58,023 bases of DNA from Alphaproteobacteria bacterium. GTDB taxonomy: Bacteria; Pseudomonadota; Alphaproteobacteria; SMXS01. The position numbers and the translations under genes were made by a program. The notes beneath the pieces were generated by a model. It was not told the origin of the DNA. It saw only the letters and a list, made by a program, of their open reading frames with translations, and did no database searches. The stretch lies in the NCBI GenBank assembly GCA_016124315.1, contig WGNW01000069.1, forward strand, positions 1 through 58,023, in the 5' to 3' direction. Positions 52,074 through 58,023 of this stretch are shown here, piece after piece. The first letter of the stretch is position 1, and the number at the start of each line of letters is the position of its first letter.

Positions 52074-52102
52074 ACGATAGGAACCGCCCGGAAGCGAGTC
52101 AA
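52074..52102 (-). promoter_or_regulatory. Promoter of groES
   Basis: Minus strand TTGACT (52097-52102), 17 nt, TATCGT (52074-52079), 59 nt upstream of the groES ATG. The gap between hflX and groES contains no CIRCE-like TTAGCACTC repeat. Confidence 0.6.
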
Positions 52103-52117
52103 CCGGCCGGGCGGGCC

Positions 52118-53491
52118 CTATTCGGCGGCTTCGGCGAATACCGCCGCGGGCTCCTTGCGCAGCCGCCCGATGTCCTGGTCGGACATGCGCACGCGGAACT
52201 CCATGCCCTCCCCGACATCGCGGCGGCGCAGCACGTCGCCGTGGTCGTAGAGCCACGCCATCAGCGCCCCGGCCGAATGAGGCAACCGGACCGTGATGGT
52301 CCGGTCGCCCCGCGACAGCAGGCGGTCCAGCTCGGCCAGCAGCCGCTCCGTGCCGTCGCCGCGGACCGCCGAAACGGGAAGCAGGGCGTCGTGCCGGGCG
52401 GCGCGGGCCTCCAGCACGCCCTGCTGCTCCGGCGTGAGCAGGTCCAGCTTGTTGGCCACCTCGACAACGGTCTGGCGCTCGTCGTCCGGCACCCCGAGGT
52501 CGCGCAGCACGTCGATCACGTCGGCGCGCTGCGCCTCGGAATCGGGATGGGAGATGTCGCGCACATGCACGACGATGTCCGCCTCCACCACCTCTTCCAG
52601 GGTGGCGCGGAAGGCCGCGACCAGATGGGTCGGCAGGTTGGAGACGAATCCCACCGTGTCGGACAGGATGATCCGCCGGCCGGACGGCAGGGTCACGCCC
52701 CGCATGGTGGGATCGAGCGTGGCGAACAGCAGGTCTTCGGCGAACACGTCGTCCCGGGTGAGCCGGTTGAACAGGGTCGACTTGCCGGCGTTGGTGTAGC
52801 CCACCAGGGCGACGACGGGATAGGGCACCTTCTGGCGGCTCTTGCGATGCAGCAGCCGGGTTCGGGTGACGCTCTCCAGCTCCCGGCGCAGCTTGACGAT
52901 GCGCTCGCTCAGCAGCCGGCGGTCGGCCTCGATCTGCCGCTCGCCGGGGCCGCCAAGGAAGCCGGCGCCGCCGCGCTGGCGCTCCAGGTGGGTCCAGGAC
53001 CGGACCAGCCGGCCGCGCTGATAGGTCAGGTGGGCGAGGTCGACCTGCAGCACGCCTTCGCGCGTCCGGGCGCGCTCGCCGAAGATCTCCAGGATCAGCC
53101 CGGTGCGGTCGATCACCTTGGCGCCCAGGCCCTTCTCCAGATTGGCCTGCTGGCCCGGACTGAGCGCGGCATCGACGACCACCAGTTCGGCCTCGGCCGC
53201 GCGGACCTGCGCCGCCAGTTCGGTCACCTTGCCTTCGCCCAGGAAGGTGCGCGGCCGCACCGTCGACAGCGGCGCGATCTCGGCGCCGACGATATCCAGG
53301 TCGATGGCCCGCGCCAGCCCGACGATCTCGTCGAGAGCGGCTTCGGGCGACCGGCGGCCCGCATCCCCCTTCAGGTGAGGATGCACCACCAGCGCCCGCG
53401 CGCCCTGGGAAACCGCCTGGCGATCGCCGAACGCGCCCGCCGCGTCCGTCCCGGTGCGGGACGGATGAGGTCGGCCCGGCGTATCGCTCAA
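52118..53491 (-). CDS. hflX: GTPase HflX
   Basis: Ribosome-associated GTPase that splits stalled 70S ribosomes after stress. The 457 residues contain the N-terminal HflX domain (STVRPRTFLGEGKVTEL ... LSPGQQANLEKGL), the linker with GRLVRSWTHLERQRGGAGFLGGPGE, and the G domain with G1 GYTNAGKSTLFN, G3 SDTVGF and G4 ANKLDLL. A TTG start is used, 3 nt after the hfq stop, with GGAG 9 nt upstream; no better start exists. hfq-hflX is a conserved pair. Confidence 0.95.
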   Translation of the reverse strand: MSDTPGRPHPSRTGTDAAGAFGDRQAVSQGARALVVHPHLKGDAGRRSPEAALDEIVGLARAIDLDIVGAEIAPLSTVRPRTFLGEGKVTELAAQVRAAEAELVVVDAALSPGQQANLEKGLGAKVIDRTGLILEIFGERARTREGVLQVDLAHLTYQRGRLVRSWTHLERQRGGAGFLGGPGERQIEADRRLLSERIVKLRRELESVTRTRLLHRKSRQKVPYPVVALVGYTNAGKSTLFNRLTRDDVFAEDLLFATLDPTMRGVTLPSGRRIILSDTVGFVSNLPTHLVAAFRATLEEVVEADIVVHVRDISHPDSEAQRADVIDVLRDLGVPDDERQTVVEVANKLDLLTPEQQGVLEARAARHDALLPVSAVRGDGTERLLAELDRLLSRGDRTITVRLPHSAGALMAWLYDHGDVLRRRDVGEGMEFRVRMSDQDIGRLRKEPAAVFAEAAE

Positions 53492-53494
53492 GGT

Positions 53495-53749
53495 TTATTC
53501 TCCGTCGGATTCTCCTTCAGCCGGCTCGAATAGCTGGATCGGCGCCGACGGCATCACCGTGGAGATGGCGTGCTTGTAGACCAGCTGGGAGTGCCGGTCC
53601 CGGCGCAGCAGGATGCAGAAATTGTCGAACCAGGTGATCACCCCCTGCAGTTTGACGCCATTCATCAGGAAGACCGTGACCGGGGTCTTCTCCTTGCGCA
53701 CATGATTGAGGAAAACGTCCTGAACATTCTGCGACCGGTCGGAAGCCAT
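53495..53749 (-). CDS. hfq: RNA chaperone Hfq
   Basis: Hexameric Sm-like protein that pairs small RNAs with mRNAs. The 84 residues have the Sm1 motif ([39 protein letters not shown]) and Sm2 motif [11 protein letters not shown], with the proximal-face residues QDVFLN and YKHA intact. A short acidic tail ends [13 protein letters not shown] precedes the ATG. The 133-nt gap to trkA may hold an hfq promoter (TTGTCG - 17 nt - CATTTT on the minus strand). Confidence 0.97.
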   Translation of the reverse strand: MASDRSQNVQDVFLNHVRKEKTPVTVFLMNGVKLQGVITWFDNFCILLRRDRHSQLVYKHAISTVMPSAPIQLFEPAEGESDGE

Positions 53750-53882
53750 GGAGGGGTTTATCCTTCTCGTTATTTTGCCAGCGTCGTGGGGAACGGCCCT
53801 CTCTCAAAATGGGGCCTTTTACCCGTCCCGACAAGGGTGCATCAGGGGGAGATCGACGCATCTTTTTGCGACGCAGCACTCC

Positions 53883-55259
53883 TCAGAAATAACCGAGCTG
53901 CACCGAGAACATCTGCTCCACCTTCTTGATCTGCTCGGCCAGGGCGAAAATGATCACCCGGTCGCCAGCCCGGATCACGGAATCGCCGCGGGGGATGATC
54001 ACGTCCTCGCCGCGCACGATCGCCCCGAACCGCACGCCCGAGGGAACCTTGAGGTCGCGCAGCGGCTTGTTGAGCAGGTCGAGCGTTTCCAGGGCCTCCG
54101 CCTCGATCAGTTCGGCGCCGGCGTTGCTCAGGGTGTGCAGCCCGCGAATCCGGCCACGCCGGACGTGGCGGAGGATGGTCGAAACCGTCGTCGCGCGCGG
54201 GTCGATGTAGACGTCGACGCCCAGCGAGGTCATCAGCGGGCCGTAGACCGGATTGTTGACCAGGGTCACCGCCCGCTTGGCCCCTTCCCGCTTGGCGAGC
54301 AGCGACGACAGGATGTTGACCTCGTCGTCATTGGCGACGGCGATGGCGATGTCGGCCATGTCCACGTTGGCCTCGCGCAGCAGGTCGTGGTCGAGCGCGT
54401 CGCCGTGCAGCACCACGCAGCGGCTCAGCTCGTCGGCGATGAAGCGGGCGCGGGCTTCGGATTCCTCGATGATCTTGACGTTCACCGGAACGTCGCCGTC
54501 CTCCAGCTCCCGCGCCAGGTAGAGGCCCACATTGCCGCCGCCGATGATGATGATGCGCCGCGCCTCCGGTTCCTCGTGACCATAGACCGCCAGAACCCGC
54601 CGGCGCTGCGCCTTTTCCGTCACCACGTAGACCTGGTCGCCGGCCAGCAGCTGGTCGGAGGCGCTGGGCACGATGGTCTTTTCCTTGCGCCGGATGCCGA
54701 CCACGCGGACGTGCAGGTCGGGGAAGAGCTCGGTGAGCTGCGACAGCGGCGTGTCGATGATGGGGCAGTCCTCGGTGAGCGCGATCCCCATCATGTGGAT
54801 GCGGTCCTCGGCGAACGGCACCACTTCGAACGCACCGGGCGTGTCAACCCGGCGGCGGATCGCCCGCGCCACCTCCAGCTCGGGCGAGATGATCAGGTCG
54901 ATGGGCAGGTGGTCGGGGCTGAACAGGCCGCGCCAGTCCTTGGCGAGATAGCACTGGGTCCGCACCCGCGCGACCTTGGTGGGCACGCTGAACAGCGAAT
55001 GCGCCACCTGGCAGGCGACCATGTTGACCTCGTCGGAATAGGTGGCGGCGATCAGCATGTCGGCGCCGCCGGCGCCCGCCGCCTCCAGCACGTCCGGATG
55101 AGCGGCGTGACCGACGATTCCCTGGACTTCCAAAGAATTGGAGAGCTTCTTTATCAATTCGGACGAGATGTCGATGACGGTCACGTCATGATGTTCGTCA
55201 GCCAGCTGCTTGGCGATCGAGGCGCCCACTTGGCCGGCGCCGCAGATGATGATCTTCAT
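53883..55259 (-). CDS. trkA: Trk system potassium uptake protein TrkA
   Basis: Peripheral NAD-binding regulator of the Trk K+ channel. The 458 residues form two RCK units. The first Rossmann loop is KIIICGAGQVGASIAK (residues 2-17), the second RIIIIGGGNVGLYLAREL (~232). Each is followed by an RCK_C domain; the last ends EQIKKVEQMFSVQLGYF. ATG overlaps the ntrX stop (ATGA). The open frame upstream overlaps ntrX and is discarded. No trkH or trkG gene is present in the window. Confidence 0.95.
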   Translation of the reverse strand: MKIIICGAGQVGASIAKQLADEHHDVTVIDISSELIKKLSNSLEVQGIVGHAAHPDVLEAAGAGGADMLIAATYSDEVNMVACQVAHSLFSVPTKVARVRTQCYLAKDWRGLFSPDHLPIDLIISPELEVARAIRRRVDTPGAFEVVPFAEDRIHMMGIALTEDCPIIDTPLSQLTELFPDLHVRVVGIRRKEKTIVPSASDQLLAGDQVYVVTEKAQRRRVLAVYGHEEPEARRIIIIGGGNVGLYLARELEDGDVPVNVKIIEESEARARFIADELSRCVVLHGDALDHDLLREANVDMADIAIAVANDDEVNILSSLLAKREGAKRAVTLVNNPVYGPLMTSLGVDVYIDPRATTVSTILRHVRRGRIRGLHTLSNAGAELIEAEALETLDLLNKPLRDLKVPSGVRFGAIVRGEDVIIPRGDSVIRAGDRVIIFALAEQIKKVEQMFSVQLGYF

Positions 55260-56665
55260 TCGTCCTCTTCCCCGGAGCGGCGGTCGCTGGTCTGCAGCCC
55301 CAGGGACTTGAGCTTGCGGTGCAGCGCCGACCGCTCCATGCCCACGAAGCTGGCGGTGCGCGAGATGTTGCCGCCGAAGCGGGTGATCTGAGCCTGGAGG
55401 TATTCCTTTTCGAATGCCTCGCGGGCCTCGCGCAGCGGCACCGACATGATCACCTCGCCCTGCCCGGCGCGCATCACGCCGCTGGCGGTGCCGTTGATCT
55501 CGGCCGGCAGCATGTCGGCGCCGATCTGGCTCAGCACGTCCTCGGCGGCCAGGATCAGCATCCGCTCGACCACGTTGCGCAGCTGGCGCACGTTGCCCGG
55601 CCATTCATAGGCCTGGAGCGCGGCGATCACGTCCTCGCTCACCTCGCGCCGCGCCATCCCGCCCGACGTGGTCAGACGCTCCATGAAGTGCTCGATGAGC
55701 AGCGGGATGTCGTCGCGCCGGGTGCTGAGCGGCGGCACGTGGATCGGTACGACGTTGAGCCGGTGATAGAGATCCTCGCGGAACTTCCCCGCCTCGATGA
55801 GCTGCCGCAGATCCTTGGTGGTCGAACTCATCACCCGGACGTCGACCTGCACCTTGCGGCTGCCTTCGACCCGCTCGAAGGTTTGCTCCACCAGCACGCG
55901 CAGGATCTTGTTCTGCGTCTCGACCGGCATATCGCCGACCTCGTCCAGCAGCAGCGTGCCGCCATGGGCCTGCTCGAACAGGCCGATCTTGCGGCTGTGG
56001 AGCTGGCCCACGGACTTGCGCTCGATGCCGAACAGCTCGACCTCCATGCGCTCGGGCGCGATGTTGGCGGCGTTCACCACAACGAACGGGCCGTTGGCCC
56101 GCGACGACAGCTTGTGGATCTGCCGGGCGATGACCTCCTTGCCCGAGCCGGTGGGCCCGGAAATCAGCACCCGGCTGTTGGCGGGAGCCACACGTTCGAT
56201 GACCTGGCGCACGGTGTTGATGGCCGGCGAGACGCCGATCAGCTCGTCGGCCGGCATGAACCGGGCGCGCAGCTCCTCGTTCTCCCGCCGCAGCCGCGCA
56301 GCCTCAGTCGCCGCCTGAACCAGGTGCAGCAAGTGGTCAGTCTTAAAGGGCTTCTCGATGAAGTTGTAGGCGCCCCGCTTGATGGCCGAAACCGCCGTCT
56401 CCACATTGCCGTGCCCGCTGATGATGATCACCGGCACGTCGGGATGGTCGCGGTGGATGAAGTCGAGCAGCTCCAGCCCGTCGAGACGGCTGCCCTGGAG
56501 CCAGATGTCGAGGATCACGAGGTTGGGCCTGCGCTGCTCGATCTGGGAGAGCGCGCCGTCGCTGTCCCCGGCGGACCGGGTCTCGTAGCCCTCGTCCTCG
56601 AGGAGCCCCGACACCAGGTCCCGGATATCGGCTTCGTCATCGACGATGAGGATGTCTCTGGACAT
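55256..56665 (-). CDS. ntrX: Nitrogen response regulator NtrX
   Basis: Response regulator of the NtrYX system. 469 residues: receiver domain (ILIVDDEADIRDLV, phospho-Asp in LVILDIWLQGS), AAA+ domain with Walker A ISGPTGSGKEVIARQIH and a Walker B equivalent GGTLLLDEVGDMP, then a Fis-type helix-turn-helix (ISRTASFVGMERSALHRKLKSLG). The sigma-54 contact loop GAFTGA is missing: the region reads GIERKSVGQLHSRKIGLFE. That is a known trait of alphaproteobacterial NtrX and argues against classic sigma-54 activation. 12 nt after ntrY. Confidence 0.95.
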   Translation of the reverse strand: MSRDILIVDDEADIRDLVSGLLEDEGYETRSAGDSDGALSQIEQRRPNLVILDIWLQGSRLDGLELLDFIHRDHPDVPVIIISGHGNVETAVSAIKRGAYNFIEKPFKTDHLLHLVQAATEAARLRRENEELRARFMPADELIGVSPAINTVRQVIERVAPANSRVLISGPTGSGKEVIARQIHKLSSRANGPFVVVNAANIAPERMEVELFGIERKSVGQLHSRKIGLFEQAHGGTLLLDEVGDMPVETQNKILRVLVEQTFERVEGSRKVQVDVRVMSSTTKDLRQLIEAGKFREDLYHRLNVVPIHVPPLSTRRDDIPLLIEHFMERLTTSGGMARREVSEDVIAALQAYEWPGNVRQLRNVVERMLILAAEDVLSQIGADMLPAEINGTASGVMRAGQGEVIMSVPLREAREAFEKEYLQAQITRFGGNISRTASFVGMERSALHRKLKSLGLQTSDRRSGEEDE

Positions 56666-56677
56666 GAATTCCGCTTT

Positions 56678-58023
56678 CTAACCTACCGACGCCGCTCGCG
56701 GCTGTTCGGAATCGCCGGAGACGTCGGCCACTTCCCGGGAACGCTCGTGTGCGAACACCAGCCGGACGCGGACCCCGCCCGACGGCCGGTCCTCCAGCAC
56801 CAGTTCGCCGCCGTGATCGCTCATGATCTTCTTGACGATGGCCAGCCCCAGCCCGGTGCCCTTCTCGCGGGTGGTGACGTAGGGCTCGGTGAGGCGGTCG
56901 CGGTGCTCCCGCGGCAGCCCCAGGCCGTTGTCCTCGACGCGGATGACGGTGCTGTCCCCCTCCTCGGCGACGGTCAGGTCGATCCGGCCCTTGGGCAGGA
57001 CGGCGCCCTCCGGACATTTCCGCCCCTGGATCGATTCCGCCGCGTTCTTGATGATGTTGGTGAGCGCCTGCGCCACCTGCCGGCCGTCGCAGCTCAGCGT
57101 GAGGGCCTCGTCGCCGCCATGGAACACGAAGTCGATGTCCGAATAGGACACTTCCAGGAACATCATGGTCTGCCGGGCGATCTCGGCGATGTTCTCGTCC
57201 CTGAAGGTAGGCGCCGGCATCCGGGCGAAGCCGGAGAACTCGTCGACCATCCGCCGGATGTCGCCGACCTGGCGGATGATGGTGTCGGTACAGTGGCTGA
57301 AGACCTCGGGATCGGTCGCGATCTCCTTGCGGTACTTCCGCTTCAGCCGCTCCGCCGACAGCTGGATCGGTGTCAGCGGGTTCTTGATCTCGTGGGCGAT
57401 GCGGCGCGCCACGTCCGCCCAGGCCGCGGTGCGCTGGGCCGCCACCAGCTCGGTGATGTCGTCGAAGGTGACGACGAAGCCGGTGATCTTGCCCTCGAGG
57501 CGCTCCGAGGAGATGCGCACCAGGAAGTTCTTGGCGTGGCCGTGGCGCACCAGGTTGATCTGGCGCTGGACGAACTGGTCCGGGTTCTGCTCCGCTTCCG
57601 TGAGCAGTTCGGCCAGCTCCGGCACCGCCTCCACCAGGCGGCAGCCCTTGAGCGACGCCTCCGTCTCGTTGAGCATGACAAGGCCGGCGCGGTTGGTCAG
57701 GTCGACCTCGCCGCGGGCGTTGAGGCCGAGCACGCCCACCAGCACGCCCTCCAGCACCGCCTCGATGAAGCGGCGGCGCTGGTCGAGCTGGGTGTTGGCG
57801 TCGATCAGTTCGTTGCGCTGGCTCTGGAGCTGATTGGTCATGCGGTTGAAGGTGCGCGACAGCACGGTGATCTCGTCGTCGCCCTCGCCTTCGTGAACCC
57901 GCACCGCGAGGTCGCCCTCGCGGATGCGTTCGGAGGCCCGCACCAGATCGGTGATCGGTGCGATCAGCCGGCTGGCGAACCAGATGCCGACGAAGACCGC
58001 GACCATCAGCATCAGCAGCGCCA
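56678..58023 (-). CDS. ntrY: Sensor histidine kinase NtrY, N terminus beyond window
   Basis: Membrane kinase partner of NtrX. The ~448 residues present start inside the last membrane helix (LMLMVAVFVGIWFASRLIAPI). They continue with HAMP (ITDLVRASERIREGDLAVRV), PAS (RRFIEAVLEGVLVGVLGLNARG), HisKA with the His in RRIAHEIKNPLTPIQL, and HATPase with N box NIIKNAAESI, DNGLGLP and GTGLGLAIVKKI. The missing upstream part should hold the first membrane helices and periplasmic region. First gene of the ntrYX-trkA-hfq-hflX run in this window. Confidence 0.95.
   Translation of the reverse strand, partial: ALLMLMVAVFVGIWFASRLIAPITDLVRASERIREGDLAVRVHEGEGDDEITVLSRTFNRMTNQLQSQRNELIDANTQLDQRRRFIEAVLEGVLVGVLGLNARGEVDLTNRAGLVMLNETEASLKGCRLVEAVPELAELLTEAEQNPDQFVQRQINLVRHGHAKNFLVRISSERLEGKITGFVVTFDDITELVAAQRTAAWADVARRIAHEIKNPLTPIQLSAERLKRKYRKEIATDPEVFSHCTDTIIRQVGDIRRMVDEFSGFARMPAPTFRDENIAEIARQTMMFLEVSYSDIDFVFHGGDEALTLSCDGRQVAQALTNIIKNAAESIQGRKCPEGAVLPKGRIDLTVAEEGDSTVIRVEDNGLGLPREHRDRLTEPYVTTREKGTGLGLAIVKKIMSDHGGELVLEDRPSGGVRVRLVFAHERSREVADVSGDSEQPRAASVG

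Noticed and set aside
53750..53882. Hairpin terminator or small RNA between trkA and hfq
   Set aside because: The apparent repeat GCGTCG...GCGTCG is direct, not inverted, and no stable stem with a T run could be drawn.

Overview
The window is a high-GC chromosomal segment from an alphaproteobacterium. Three conserved blocks support this: ntrY-ntrX-trkA-hfq-hflX, purN-purM followed divergently by a DUF2066 protein, a CDP-alcohol phosphatidyltransferase and hdaA, and the run tmk-holB-metG-tatD-MBL hydrolase. GTG and TTG starts, 1-4 nt gene overlaps and strong G/C at third codon positions fit. Stand-alone ectC next to a BCCT carrier hints at a habitat with osmotic stress. I cannot name the genus from sequence alone.

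Layout. 1-4061: purine genes purN/purM (minus), then DUF2066 protein, CDP-alcohol phosphatidyltransferase and the replication regulator hdaA (plus). 4140-7924: polyphosphate metabolism (ppk, ppx). 7991-11047: rnd and aspS, divergent. 11172-26401: a mixed region of single genes on alternating strands (hydrolase-OsmC fusion, CaiB/BaiF racemase, lipoprotein, peptide-binding protein, diguanylate cyclase, esterases, SDR, pyroglutamyl peptidase-like protein, a secreted protein with a caspase-like His/Cys pair, SLC13 permease). 26427-28925: ectC and a BCCT transporter. 29290-32706: a small unknown protein, nadV, a DsrE-like protein and two stress/unknown-fold proteins. 33083-35571: a compact block with a large serine recombinase whose 3' end runs antisense through a tRNA-Ser(UGA) gene. 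35731-44218: cell-wall genes (mltB-like, rlpA, dacC-like) leading into the tmk-holB-metG-tatD operon. 44327-51660: hybrid histidine kinase, TIM-barrel protein, mazG and metabolic genes. 51727-58023: groES, hflX, hfq, trkA, ntrX and the 3' part of ntrY, all minus.

The best leads are: (1) a composition break inside metG that looks like intragenic recombination; (2) the recombinase/tRNA-Ser junction with its small partner ORFs; (3) the secreted protein with His484 and Cys532 spaced as in clan CD peptidases; (4) orphan ectC in an apparent operon with a BCCT carrier; (5) groES without groEL, with its own promoter and no CIRCE element. Most of the rest is ordinary housekeeping. No CRISPR array, insertion sequence or rRNA was seen. 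All functional calls come from reading motifs and comparing with remembered families; no database search was run.
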